The notes under the pieces are model-generated. The model was not told where the DNA came from and made no database searches. It saw nothing but the letters and a program-made list of their open reading frames with translations. From contig NZ_MWOK01000029.1 of assembly GCF_012932145.1 (NCBI RefSeq), positions 1 through 40,998 on the forward strand: a DNA stretch of 40,998 bases. Direction: 5' to 3'. The translations under genes were made by a program, and so were the position numbers. Of the stretch, positions 12,547 to 24,359 are shown piece by piece; positions within the stretch are counted from its first letter, which is position 1, and every line of letters begins with the position of its first letter. Source of the stretch: Acidovorax sp. SRB_14. Its GTDB lineage: Bacteria; Pseudomonadota; Gammaproteobacteria; Burkholderiales; Burkholderiaceae_C.

Positions 12547-13185
12547 ATGCGACACCGCCTGCGGCCCCTGCTGGCCTGCGCGCTGCTCTGCCCAGCGGCC
12601 GCCATCGCGCAGGCGGTGGCGCTCACGGGCATCCTGGGCAGCAAGGCGCTGCTGGTGGTCGATGGCACGCCACCGCGCGGCATGGCTCCGGGCGACAGCC
12701 ACCAGGGTGTGAAGGTGGTGTCGGTGGGCCGGGACGACGCCGTGGTCGACCTCGGCGGCGTGCGGCGCACCGTGCGCCTGGGCGAAGCGCCCGTGAGCAT
12801 CGGCGCGCGCGGCGGCAGCCGGCGCATCGTGCTCACGGCCGACAGCCGCGGGCATTTTGTCAACCAGGGCCAGATCAACGGCCAGGTCATGCAGTTCATG
12901 GTCGACACCGGCGCCACCACCGTGGCGATCGGCCAGTCCGACGCCGACCGCATGGGACTGAACTACCGCAGCGGCCAGCCCGTGCGCATGGGCACGGCCA
13001 ACGGCGTCGCCCAGGGCTGGCGCCTCAAGCTCGACTCGGTGCGCGTCGGCGACGTGCAGGTGTATGGCGTGGACGCCGTCGTCATGCCCCAGCCCATGCC
13101 CTACGTGCTGCTGGGCAACAACTTTCTGACCGAATTCCAGATGAGCCGGGTGAACGACCAGATGGTGCTGGAAAAGCGCCACTGA
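12547..13185 (+). CDS. Retropepsin-like aspartic protease, exported
   Basis: Protein of 212 residues with a signal peptide (MRHRLRPLLACALLCPAAAIA). An N-terminal beta-rich region contains a VDLGGVRRTVRLGE segment. A clan AA aspartyl protease domain follows from about 95: FVNQGQINGQVMQFMVDTGATTVAIG carries the single catalytic motif D120-T-G-A-T, and the C-terminal part has YVLLGNNFL. One DTG per chain means it must dimerise like retropepsins. It fits the bacterial TIGR02281-type family found in many proteobacteria, whose substrates are unknown. It lies 17 bp after yajQ and 6 bp before the HD-GYP-like gene, so it is probably co-transcribed with them. Confidence 0.85.
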   Translation: MRHRLRPLLACALLCPAAAIAQAVALTGILGSKALLVVDGTPPRGMAPGDSHQGVKVVSVGRDDAVVDLGGVRRTVRLGEAPVSIGARGGSRRIVLTADSRGHFVNQGQINGQVMQFMVDTGATTVAIGQSDADRMGLNYRSGQPVRMGTANGVAQGWRLKLDSVRVGDVQVYGVDAVVMPQPMPYVLLGNNFLTEFQMSRVNDQMVLEKRH

Positions 13186-13191
13186 GGCCCC

Positions 13192-14187
13192 ATGATCTCC
13201 CCGGCCCGCACCGCCATCGACGAGGAATACGAAGACCTGCTGAGCCTGTGGTCCGACCTGGAATCGGGCCTGTCGGTGCTGCTGGCACAGCCGGAGCAGG
13301 TGCAGGGTTTTGCCGCCAAGGTGCGCCAGTTCGACCGCTGGCTGCAGGACTTGGTGGCGCACGACATCGATGCCTCGCTCTACCTGATGTTCCAGCTCGC
13401 CTCGACCTCCACGGTGGGCTACAGCGCCTCACACGCGCTGGTCTGTGCCACGCTGTGCCACATCATGGCGCGCGAATTCGCCCTGCCCGGCCACGAGCGC
13501 AACGCCCTGGTGCGCGCCGCCATGACGATGAACATCGGCATGACGGCGCTGCAGGACGAGCTGGCCAACCAGCGCGAACACCCCAACGCCGCGCAGCAAG
13601 AGGCCATCCGCCAGCACCCCGAGCTGGGCCTGCTGCTGCTCGAGCGCCTCAACATCACCGACGACCTGTGGCTGGAGCTGGTCGGCCAGCACCACACCAA
13701 CCTGACCGAGCGCACGCCCCTGGCCGAGATGCTGGACGTCGACCGGCTCACGCGCATCCTGGGCACCATCGACCGCTATGCCGCCATGATCAGCCCGCGC
13801 AAGTCGCGCCCGGGCCGCAGCGCCACCGACTCGGTGCGCGCCCTGGTGGGCCAAGAAGTGGACCAGCGCGACGAGGTGGGCTACATGCTGGTGCGCACCG
13901 TGGGCCTGTGCCCGCCCGGCACCTTTGTGCGGCTGGACAACGGCGACACCGCCATCGTGCTGCGCCGCAGCCAAAAGGCCAACCAGCCCCTGGTGGCCAG
14001 CCTGATCGAGCGCGGCGGCGCCCAGTTGGACCAGCCCCGCCTGTACCCCACGGCCGACGACGGCACGCCGCGCATCCAGTCGGCGCTGGCGCGCACCGCC
14101 GTCACCGTCGAGCTCAACCACCGCACCATGGTGCGCCTGGGGCTGTACGCCGCCCAGCGCAGCGCCCCCCTGGCCACGCAGCCCTGA
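13192..14187 (+). CDS. Degenerate HD-GYP-type domain protein
   Basis: Cytoplasmic protein of 331 residues that aligns with HD-GYP cyclic-di-GMP phosphodiesterases at about 75-205. Retained positions are H81 in YSASHALVCATLCH, H142-P-x-x-G, H167-H168, and D194 in DRYAAMISPR. The central HD pair is replaced by M113-N114 (AAMTMNIGM where AALLHDIGK is expected), and the GYP box is absent (HHTNLTERTP). Metal binding should therefore be impaired, and the domain is more likely a receptor or scaffold than an active enzyme. The C-terminal 110 residues look like a small beta-rich domain common in Burkholderiales relatives. It is last in the yajQ operon. Confidence 0.8.
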   Translation: MISPARTAIDEEYEDLLSLWSDLESGLSVLLAQPEQVQGFAAKVRQFDRWLQDLVAHDIDASLYLMFQLASTSTVGYSASHALVCATLCHIMAREFALPGHERNALVRAAMTMNIGMTALQDELANQREHPNAAQQEAIRQHPELGLLLLERLNITDDLWLELVGQHHTNLTERTPLAEMLDVDRLTRILGTIDRYAAMISPRKSRPGRSATDSVRALVGQEVDQRDEVGYMLVRTVGLCPPGTFVRLDNGDTAIVLRRSQKANQPLVASLIERGGAQLDQPRLYPTADDGTPRIQSALARTAVTVELNHRTMVRLGLYAAQRSAPLATQP

Positions 14188-14214
14188 AAACCCGTGCCGC
14201 CGCGCGGCGCCGTG

Positions 14215-15186
14215 TCAGTGCGCGTGGCCCCAGTACAGCAGCGCGTCGCGCCCCTGCACCGACAGCTCCACCTCGCGGCCCACGGGCAGCAGCACCTTGG
14301 TGTCCACGTGGCCGTAAGGCAGATTGGTCAGCACCGGCGCCGTGATCTGGCCGCGCAGCCAGTCGACCACGGTCTGCAGCTTGTAGCCCTTGTCGTGCGG
14401 CGCAAGCAGGTACTGGGTGAACTGGCCGAAGACCACCGCCTTTTGCTGCGCCAGCACGCCGGCGTGCAGCAGCTGCGTGAGCAGGCGCTCGACGCGGAAG
14501 GGGTGCTCGTTCACGTCCTCGATGAACAGTATGCCGCCCGACACCTGCGGCAGGTAGGGCGTGCCGACCAGCGAGGCCAGCACCGCCAGGTTGCCGCCCC
14601 ACAGGCGCGCGGAGGGAATCTCGAACTCCAGCGGCGGTGCCGCCTCGGCAGTTTTTTCGCGCGGCATGCGCCAGCCCGTGCCTTCGCCGTGGCCTGAGAG
14701 CAGGTCGTCAAAGCAGGCTTCCATGATGTCGTCGGGCAGCCCTCGGGTGCCGAAGTCCGGGCACAGCGCCGGCCCGGCCCAGGTCACGGCGCCGGTCTGC
14801 GCCAGCACGGCGTTCTGGAAGGCTGTGAAGTCGCTCACGCCGACGAACAGCATGCCTTTGTCGACGGCGCGTGCCACGGCCGCATAGTCGATGCCCGGCA
14901 GGATGCGCGTGAGGCCGTAGCCGCCGCGCGAGATCAGCGCCACATCGGCGCCGCTGGCGGCCGCGCGGTGGATGGCCGCCAGGCGCGTGGCGTCGTCGCC
15001 GGCAAAGCGCGTGTGGATGGCCAGCGCGTCGGCGTCGATCTCGACCTCGTGGCCCAGCTTTTGCAGCCGTTTGACGCCGCGCCGGAACGCCGCCTTGTCG
15101 CGCACCGCGCTCGAGGGGGAATAGATGTAGATGTGCTTGGGGCCGTGGTCGTGGCCGCAGTCGCAGGGGTCGTGGTCAGAAGACAA
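14215..15186 (-). CDS. ldcA: LD-carboxypeptidase (MccF/LdcA family)
   Basis: Peptidase family S66, which trims the terminal D-Ala from murein tetrapeptides during cell-wall recycling; related MccF enzymes cleave microcin C. It has 323 residues. The expected Ser-Glu-His residues are S118 (GVSDFTA), E223 (GGILFIEDVNE) and H293 (NLPYGHVDTK). SRGGYGLTRILPGIDY and LWGGNLAVLASLVGTPYLP are family signatures. The start is a TTG at 15186; no in-frame ATG precedes the conserved IYIYSPSSAV. Before that lies an odd Cys/His-rich tail, DHDPCDCGHDHGPKH. It converges on the HD-GYP-like gene. Confidence 0.9.
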   Translation of the reverse strand: MSSDHDPCDCGHDHGPKHIYIYSPSSAVRDKAAFRRGVKRLQKLGHEVEIDADALAIHTRFAGDDATRLAAIHRAAASGADVALISRGGYGLTRILPGIDYAAVARAVDKGMLFVGVSDFTAFQNAVLAQTGAVTWAGPALCPDFGTRGLPDDIMEACFDDLLSGHGEGTGWRMPREKTAEAAPPLEFEIPSARLWGGNLAVLASLVGTPYLPQVSGGILFIEDVNEHPFRVERLLTQLLHAGVLAQQKAVVFGQFTQYLLAPHDKGYKLQTVVDWLRGQITAPVLTNLPYGHVDTKVLLPVGREVELSVQGRDALLYWGHAH

Positions 15187-15258
15187 AACGCTCAGGCCGT
15201 GCTGCGGCCTGCTCCGAGAAAAGTGCGGGGCGGGCGGGCCTGTCAGCGCGCCCGGGAG

Positions 15259-16714
<1,456 letters not shown>

Positions 16715-16722
16715 CTGGAATT

Positions 16723-16956
16723 TTATTTTTCATCGTCCGGCAGGGGCCGGGCCTGCTGCACCAGGCCCTCGATGGCCTGCTGGTATTGCTGCTGCACCTG
16801 CTGGCTTTGCGCGCGCACGGTGGCCGTGGCCGGCGCATCGGCGGCGGGCTGCAGCACGGGCACGGTGCTGCGCGTGGCCGACACCTGCTTCTTGGCCAGC
16901 ACGCCGACGATGGCCAACGCCAGCAGCAGGGACACGATGCCGAGGGCGGCGCGCAT
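16723..16956 (-). CDS. Small single-TM hypothetical protein
   Basis: Encodes 77 residues. A hydrophobic segment at about 4-22 (ALGIVSLLLALAIVGVLA) is followed by KKQ and then a hydrophilic Gln/Ala-rich tail with QSQQVQQQYQQAIEG, which may form a short coiled coil. It is either anchored or exported with the helix as a signal. It starts one base after the paiB stop (TGAGATG), so translation is probably coupled to paiB. The tadA fusion follows 66 bp downstream with repeat copy C between. I do not recognise a family; the tight coupling and sensible codon use support a real gene. Confidence 0.65.
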   Translation of the reverse strand: MRAALGIVSLLLALAIVGVLAKKQVSATRSTVPVLQPAADAPATATVRAQSQQVQQQYQQAIEGLVQQARPLPDDEK

Positions 16957-16957
16957 C

Positions 16958-17587
16958 TCAAGCCTCCTGCGCGGGCACCAGTCCCAGGGTCTGCATCCAG
17001 TCCGCCAGCGCCTGGGCGCCGGGGCCGCCCTGCCGGTACGCCTGGTACATGGCGGCGTGCGCTTCTTTGCGGTGCTGGTTGAGCTTGAGCGCGCACTGCA
17101 GCTCGGTCACGCGCAGCTCGAAGGCCACAATGCCGGCCAGCATCCGGTGCGCGAAGTCCTCGTCCAGCGCGCGCCACTGCGCCACATAGGGCGGCTCGTG
17201 GTCGCCGATCAGCGCCTTGAGCAGCGCGTCCTTGGCGGCCGGCTGCTCGACCAGCGTAGCCTGCACCCGGCAGTGCACGGCCAGGTAGTTCCAGGTGGGC
17301 ACGCGCGCCAGGTCGGGGTAGACCGTGGGCGACAGGTAGGCGTGCGGCCCCATGAAAGTGACCAGCGCCTGGGGCCGCGCCTGCAGGTAGCGCCAGTGCG
17401 GGTTGGCCTTGGCGCAGTGGCCCAGCAGCACCAGGCTGTCCGCGCGCTCCTGCAGGTGCAGCGGCAGGTGGCTGACGCACGGAAAGCCCCCGTCGTCGGT
17501 GGACACCAGGCTGGCCAGCGGGTGGGCGCGCATCAGCGCATGCGCATGGGCGGGGTCGGTGGAGCGGAACTGGGCGGGCAGGTACAT
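16958..17587 (-). CDS. FMN-binding PaiB-family protein
   Basis: Protein of 209 residues of the PaiB/FMN-binding split-barrel family. The opening MYLPAQFRSTDPAHAHALMRAHPL, the SHLPLHL segment, GHCAKANPHW and FMGPHAYLSPTVYP are its usual signatures, with VPTWNYLAVHCRV in the centre. Bacillus PaiB was described as a negative regulator of sporulation and protease genes; biochemically the family binds flavin and probably acts as an oxidoreductase. I therefore keep the call at family level. It starts the paiB / small protein / tadA-fusion unit and diverges from the aldehyde dehydrogenase gene across 199 bp. Confidence 0.9.
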   Translation of the reverse strand: MYLPAQFRSTDPAHAHALMRAHPLASLVSTDDGGFPCVSHLPLHLQERADSLVLLGHCAKANPHWRYLQARPQALVTFMGPHAYLSPTVYPDLARVPTWNYLAVHCRVQATLVEQPAAKDALLKALIGDHEPPYVAQWRALDEDFAHRMLAGIVAFELRVTELQCALKLNQHRKEAHAAMYQAYRQGGPGAQALADWMQTLGLVPAQEA

Positions 17588-17688
17588 GGCGGACTTTTTC
17601 CTTGAGCCGCCACTGTATCGGCAAAACCGGTGGCCCACGGCGGTGCGGCGCCGGCGCTGCCCGCGCGCCCCCGGGCGCCGGTGTGAAC

Positions 17689-17711
17689 TATGAAATCGAT
17701 AGCTTTCAGCG
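17689..17711 (-). repeat. Partial dispersed repeat, copy G
   Basis: The minus strand reads CGCTGAAAGCTATCGATTTC, matching only the right half (GCTGACAGCTATC) of the family. No left arm can be seen. It may be a decayed copy; the match is short. Confidence 0.4.
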
Positions 17712-17727
17712 CAGCACCACCAAGCGA

Positions 17728-17776
17728 TTCCGCCACTTTTGGCCGCAGGATAGGACCGTTTCCGCCATTTGCCGCA
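17728..17776 (+). promoter_or_regulatory. Direct-repeat pair upstream of aldehyde dehydrogenase
   Basis: TTCCGCCACTTTTGGCCGCA (17728-17747) recurs with small changes as TTTCCGCCATTTGCCGCA (17759-17776), offset by about 31 bp or three helical turns. The second unit ends 10 bp before the aldehyde dehydrogenase ATG. Tandem half-sites like this suit an AraC- or LysR-type regulator, but no regulator gene is adjacent. Confidence 0.35.
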
Positions 17777-17786
17777 CAATTGGTTC

Positions 17787-19220
17787 ATGCAGCTCAACTT
17801 CATCGCCAACGCCTCCATGGCCTCCGCCAGCGGCCGCACGCTGGCCGTGCTGGACCCGTCCGACGGACAGCCCTTCGACGAGCTGCAGCGCAGCAATGCC
17901 CAGGACATCGACCAGGCCGTGCACGCGGCGCGCCAGTGCTTTGACGCCGTCTGGCTCAAGACCAGCGCCGCCGAGCGCGGCCGCCTGCTGATGCGCCTGT
18001 CCCACAAGGTGGCCGAGCACGCCGAAGAACTGGCCGCCATCGAGCAGCGCGACTGCGGCAAGCCCACCAAGCAGGCCCGCGCCGATGCGCTGGCACTGGC
18101 GCGCTACTTCGAGTTCTACGCCGGCGCCTGCGACAAGCTGCACGGCGAGACCCTGCCCTACCAGGACGGCTATAGCGTGCTGACCTGGCGCGAGCCGCAC
18201 GGCGTCACGGGCCACATCGTGCCCTGGAACTACCCGATGCAGATCTTCGGCCGCAGCGTCGGCGGCGCGCTGGCCGCCGGCAATGTCTGCGTGGTCAAGC
18301 CCGCCGAGGACGCCTGCCTGAGCCTGCTGCGCGTGGCCCAGCTGGCGGCCGAGGTGGGCTTTCCGGCCGGTGCCATCAACATCGTCACCGGCTACGGCCA
18401 CGAGGTGGGCGACGCGCTGGCACGCCACCCGGGCATCGACCACATCAGCTTCACCGGCAGCCCCGGCGTGGGCACGCTGATCCAGCAGGTGGCGGCCGAG
18501 CGGCACTGCCCGGTCACGCTCGAGCTGGGCGGCAAGAGCCCGCAGATCATCTTTGCCGACGCTGACCTGAATGCCGCCGTGCCCGTGGTGGTCAACGCCA
18601 TCGTGCAAAACGCCGGCCAGACCTGCAGCGCGGGCGCGCGCGTGCTGATCGACTCGCTGATTTACGAGCCCCTGCTGGAGCGCCTGGGCCAGGCCTTCGA
18701 GCAGCTGCGCGTGGGCCCGGCCGCCCTGGACCTGGACGTGGGCCCGCTGATCCGCCAGAGCCAGCAGCAACGCGTGTGGGACTTTCTGAGCGACGCCCAG
18801 GTGGCCGGCATTCCCATGGTGGCCCAGGGCCAGATCGTGGACGAGGCGCCCGAGTCGGGCTTCTACCAGGCGCCCACGCTGCTGCGCGACGTGCCGGTGG
18901 ACCACCGCCTGGCCCAGGAAGAGATCTTTGGCCCGGTGCTGTGTGCGATGGCCTTTGAAGACGAAGACCACGCCGTCGCACTCGCCAACGCCACGCGCTT
19001 TGGCCTGGTGGCCGGCGTATGGACGCGCGACGGCGCGCGCCAATTCCGGGTCGCCAAACGCCTGCACAGCGGCCAGGTCTTCATCAACAACTACGGCGCC
19101 GGCGGCGGCGTCGAGCTGCCCTTTGGCGGCGTGAAGTCGTCCGGCTACGGCCGCGAAAAAGGCTTCGAAGCGCTGTACGGCTTTACCACCCTGAAAACCG
19201 TGGCCATCCGCCACGGCTGA
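17787..19220 (+). CDS. NAD(P)-dependent aldehyde dehydrogenase
   Basis: Aldehyde dehydrogenase superfamily enzyme of 477 residues that oxidises an aldehyde to the acid. The catalytic residues N148 (VPWNYPMQ), E246 (TLELGGKSPQ) and C280 (NAGQTCSAG) are present, as is the cofactor motif SFTGSPGVGT. The C-terminus has PFGGVKSSGYGREKG. It resembles betaine-aldehyde / gamma-aminobutyraldehyde-type enzymes, but the substrate cannot be set from sequence. The ATG at 17787 is preferred over a TTG six codons earlier. It is followed by a DUF2889 gene and an SDR on the same strand, suggesting a small catabolic unit that handles an alcohol or ketone and its aldehyde. Confidence 0.93.
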   Translation: MQLNFIANASMASASGRTLAVLDPSDGQPFDELQRSNAQDIDQAVHAARQCFDAVWLKTSAAERGRLLMRLSHKVAEHAEELAAIEQRDCGKPTKQARADALALARYFEFYAGACDKLHGETLPYQDGYSVLTWREPHGVTGHIVPWNYPMQIFGRSVGGALAAGNVCVVKPAEDACLSLLRVAQLAAEVGFPAGAINIVTGYGHEVGDALARHPGIDHISFTGSPGVGTLIQQVAAERHCPVTLELGGKSPQIIFADADLNAAVPVVVNAIVQNAGQTCSAGARVLIDSLIYEPLLERLGQAFEQLRVGPAALDLDVGPLIRQSQQQRVWDFLSDAQVAGIPMVAQGQIVDEAPESGFYQAPTLLRDVPVDHRLAQEEIFGPVLCAMAFEDEDHAVALANATRFGLVAGVWTRDGARQFRVAKRLHSGQVFINNYGAGGGVELPFGGVKSSGYGREKGFEALYGFTTLKTVAIRHG

Positions 19221-19311
19221 ATGGCCCCCTGCGCGCACCCGCGGCGTCCCGCGCGCCCGGGGTGCGCCCATGCCACCCTCCCCTTGTGTTCGTTGACAAA
19301 GCTTTCTGTCC

Positions 19312-19905
19312 ATGCCCCTGAGCCCCCCTGCCCCCCGCACCGCCCGGCACGCCCGCCGGGTCATCTACCAAGGTTTTGAACGCGAAGACGGTCTCTGGGA
19401 CCTCGAAGGAGAGCTGCACGACAGCAAGATGCACGATGCGCCGGCTCTGCGCGGCGGCGGCATCCGCCGCGCGGGCGAGCCCATCCACCACATGTGGCTG
19501 CGCGTGACCGTGAACCGGGTGCTGGTCGTGCAAGCCATCGAGGCGTCCATGGACACCCACCCGCTGCGGGAATGCCCGCAGGCCCGCGCCGCACTGCAGA
19601 CCATGGTCGGCTGCACCATGGGGCGCGGCTGGCGCCAGGCGATCCAGAAAAACCTGGGCGGCGTGGCCAGCTGCACCCACCTGCGCGAGCTGCTGTTCAA
19701 CCTGGCCACCGCCGCCTTCCAAACGCTGCCCGCGGCCTTTGCGTCGGCCGACGCCGATGAACCGCCGCGCCACCTGGGCCAATGCACGGGCTGGGACTTC
19801 AACGGAGCGGGCGTGAAGGAATATTTCCCCCAGTTCTATGGCCGCGCGACCCCGGGCGGCGCCCCTGCCCTCCCCCCCACACCCGCCACCACAGAAGCGC
19901 AGTGA
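19312..19905 (+). CDS. DUF2889 family protein
   Basis: Soluble protein of 197 residues. The order TRHARRVIYQGFEREDGLWDLEG, then HHMWLRVTVNRVLVVQAIEA, then CPQARAALQTMVGCTMGRGW, then LREL near 125 matches DUF2889. Its function is unknown; the family is often found near genes for catabolism of small organic acids and aromatics, which is the context here. GCTMGRGWRQ and SCTHLRELLFNL carry conserved Cys/His that could bind something, but I see no known active site. It lies 91 bp after the aldehyde dehydrogenase and 93 bp before the SDR. The tail is Pro/Ala-rich. Confidence 0.85.
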   Translation: MPLSPPAPRTARHARRVIYQGFEREDGLWDLEGELHDSKMHDAPALRGGGIRRAGEPIHHMWLRVTVNRVLVVQAIEASMDTHPLRECPQARAALQTMVGCTMGRGWRQAIQKNLGGVASCTHLRELLFNLATAAFQTLPAAFASADADEPPRHLGQCTGWDFNGAGVKEYFPQFYGRATPGGAPALPPTPATTEAQ

Positions 19906-19998
19906 CCGGGGCCATCCATCCGGCGAAATCTGCCCCAAACCCTTTCCTGTCCAGCGTAAGACGCTATCCTATTTGAACTATTCCAGGAGACAAAACCG

Positions 19999-20769
<771 letters not shown>

Positions 20770-20784
20770 GCTTCCGCCCTTCTC

Positions 20785-20800
20785 CTTGACCTCGGTCAAG
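20785..20800. promoter_or_regulatory. FNR/Anr/Dnr-type binding site upstream of moaA
   Basis: CTTGACCTCGGTCAAG is a perfect 16-bp palindrome and fits the TTGAY-N4-RTCAA consensus of Crp/FNR-family oxygen and NO regulators. Its centre is 61 bp before the moaA ATG, in the only intergenic gap before the molybdopterin genes. It implies induction under low oxygen, when nitrate reductase needs cofactor; that link is inference. Confidence 0.65.
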
Positions 20801-20853
20801 CCCCTGCGACGGCAGGCCATTCCTGCATGGACCAAGTGGGGCAGAATCACAGC

Positions 20854-21990
20854 ATGGCTGAACGTGTCATCCCCCTTGTGGACCAGCGCCTGGCGGCCCT
20901 CCAGCCTCCGCGGCCCCGGCATTCCCCGGTCTCTCCGGGTCGGCTCTCCGACGCGCTCGGGCGCCCGCTGCGCGACCTGCGCATCAGCGTCACCGACCGC
21001 TGCAACTTCCGCTGCAGCTACTGCATGCCCAAGGAAGTCTTCGACAAGGACTATGCCTACCTGCCGCACCAGGCGCTGCTGAGCTTTGAAGAGATCACGC
21101 GGCTGGCGCGGCAGTTTCTGGCCCACGGCGTGCGCAAGATCCGCCTCACCGGCGGCGAGCCGCTGCTGCGCAAGAACATCGAGGACCTGATCGCCCAGCT
21201 CGCCGAGCTGCGCACCGTCGACGGCACGCCACCCGACCTCACGCTCACCACCAACGGCTCGCTGCTGGCGCGCAAGGCGCGCGCGCTCAAGGAGGCCGGC
21301 CTCAACCGCGTCACCGTGAGCCTCGACGGCCTCGACGACGCGGTGTTCCGGCGCATGAACGATGTCGACTTTCCGGTGGCCGATGTGCTCGCCGGCATTG
21401 AGGCCGCGCACGCCGCCGGCCTCACCGGCATCAAGGTCAACATGGTGGTCAAGCGCGGCACCAACGACCAGCAGATCCTGCCCATGGCGCGGCATTTTCG
21501 CGGCACCGGCACGGCGCTGCGCTTCATCGAATACATGGACGTGGGCGCCACCAATGGCTGGCGCATGGACGAGGTGCTGCCCTCGAAGGAACTGATCGCG
21601 CGCCTGCAGGCCGAGCTGCCACTGGTGGCGCTGCAGCCCACCGCGCCGGGCGAAACCGCCGAGCGCTGGGGCTGGGCCGATGCCAGCGGCCGCCACGACC
21701 CGGCGCTCGGCGAGATCGGCCTGATCAGCAGCGTCACGCAGGCCTTCTGCCACGACTGCAACCGCGCCCGCCTGTCCACCGAAGGCAAGGTCTACCTGTG
21801 TCTGTTCGCCACCCAAGGCTACGACCTGCGCGGCCTGCTGCGCGGCGGCGCCGACGACACGGCGCTGGCCGCGGCCATTGCCGGCATCTGGCAGGGGCGC
21901 AGCGACCGCTATTCCGAGCTGCGCAGCAGCCTGCCGGCCGACGCGGGCCCGGGCGTGCGGCGCGTGGAGATGAGCTACATCGGTGGCTGA
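20854..21990 (+). CDS. moaA: GTP 3',8-cyclase
   Basis: Radical-SAM enzyme that converts GTP to 3',8-cyclo-GTP, the first step of molybdenum cofactor synthesis. It has 378 residues. The N-terminal [4Fe-4S] motif is C50-x3-C54-x2-C57 ([15 protein letters not shown]). [16 protein letters not shown] follows. The C-terminal cluster is in [21 protein letters not shown], and the protein ends in the double Gly (SYIGG) essential in the family. The ATG at 20854 gives [13 protein letters not shown]; an upstream ATG at 20827 adds nine unconserved residues. It lies under the FNR-type palindrome and leads moaA-GNAT-moeA-thioredoxin. Confidence 0.97.
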   Translation: MAERVIPLVDQRLAALQPPRPRHSPVSPGRLSDALGRPLRDLRISVTDRCNFRCSYCMPKEVFDKDYAYLPHQALLSFEEITRLARQFLAHGVRKIRLTGGEPLLRKNIEDLIAQLAELRTVDGTPPDLTLTTNGSLLARKARALKEAGLNRVTVSLDGLDDAVFRRMNDVDFPVADVLAGIEAAHAAGLTGIKVNMVVKRGTNDQQILPMARHFRGTGTALRFIEYMDVGATNGWRMDEVLPSKELIARLQAELPLVALQPTAPGETAERWGWADASGRHDPALGEIGLISSVTQAFCHDCNRARLSTEGKVYLCLFATQGYDLRGLLRGGADDTALAAAIAGIWQGRSDRYSELRSSLPADAGPGVRRVEMSYIGG

Positions 21991-22083
21991 AGCGGCACGC
22001 CCTGCACCCGGGCAGACCACGGAAAGCCGACACGCCATGGTTGACGCACAAGACACGCGTGGCGCTGCCCCCCCGTTGGCACC

Positions 22084-22616
22084 ATGAACACCCACATCCG
22101 CCCGCTGACGCCCAGCGACGCCCCGGCCTACAAGGCGCTGCGCGACGACATGCTGCGCCGCGCGCCCACGGCCTTCACGTCCGACCACGAATCCTCGGTG
22201 GCCCTGGCGGCCAGCGAATTCGCGCCGCGCCTGGGCGCGCCCGCCAGCGGCCTGTTCTTTCTCGGGGCCTTCGATGCGGCGGGCCAGCTGCTCGGCTGCG
22301 TCGGCTGCGAACGCGCGCAGCGCCGCAAGGAGCGGCACCGCGCCACCGTGCTCGGCATGATGGTGGCGCCCGCCGCCCAGCGCCAGGGCCTGGCGCGCCA
22401 GCTGCTGGCGGCCTGCATTGCCGCGGCCGAGCGCCTGCCCGGACTGCGCCAGCTCGACCTCACCGTGACCGCCGGCAACGACAGCGCCCAGCGCCTGTAC
22501 GAAGAAGCGGGCTTTCGCGCCTGGGGCCGGCACCCCAACGCCATCGTGGTCGACGGCGTGGGCTACGACAAGGTCCACATGCTGCTGCCCCTGCCCACCC
22601 TGATCCGCGCCGCCCC

Positions 22617-22620
<4 letters not shown>
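22084..22620 (+). CDS. GNAT family N-acetyltransferase
   Basis: Acetyl-CoA-dependent acetyltransferase of 178 residues. The cofactor-binding motif A is GMMVAPAAQRQGLARQLL at about 97-115. TVTAGNDSAQRLYEEAGFRAWG near the C-terminus is the usual motif B with the conserved Tyr, and MNTHIRPLTPSDAPAYKALRDD is a common opening. The substrate is unknown. Its stop overlaps the moeA start (ATGA), so it is translationally tied to a molybdenum cofactor gene, though nothing in it points to that pathway. Confidence 0.9.
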
Positions 22621-23981
<1,361 letters not shown>

Positions 23982-23992
23982 AAGGCTCCTCC

Positions 23993-24325
23993 ATGACCTA
24001 CCAAGCCCGGCACCTGCCCCAGCCCCCGACGCGCGCCGAAGTCGATGCACTGCCCGGCGCGGCCGTGCTCGAGTTCGGAACGCCCTGGTGCGGCCACTGC
24101 CTGTGCGCCCAGCCGCTGATCGAGCAGGCGCTGGCGCCGCGCGCCGATGTCGCGCACATCAAGGTCGAGGACGGCCCCGGCCAGCGCCTGGGCCGCAGCT
24201 TTGGCGTGAAGCTCTGGCCCACGCTGGTGTTTTTGCGCGGCGGCCAGGAAGTGACGCGCCTCGTGCGGCCGCAGGACGCGCAGGCGCTCGCCCGGGCGCT
24301 GCAGCAACTCGACGCGCCGGCCTGA
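23993..24325 (+). CDS. Thioredoxin-family protein
   Basis: Single thioredoxin-fold domain of 110 residues without a signal peptide, so cytoplasmic. The redox motif C33-G-H-C36 sits in EFGTPWCGHCLCAQP, with a third Cys at 38. The cis-Pro occurs in VKLWPTLVFLRGG. The CGHC motif is more oxidising than the CGPC of standard thioredoxin, so it may act on particular partners. It starts 11 bp after moeA and probably shares its transcript. The link to molybdenum cofactor enzymes is positional only. Confidence 0.9.
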   Translation: MTYQARHLPQPPTRAEVDALPGAAVLEFGTPWCGHCLCAQPLIEQALAPRADVAHIKVEDGPGQRLGRSFGVKLWPTLVFLRGGQEVTRLVRPQDAQALARALQQLDAPA

Positions 24326-24359
24326 AGGCCGGGACTGGACCGGGCCCGCCCGGCGCGCT

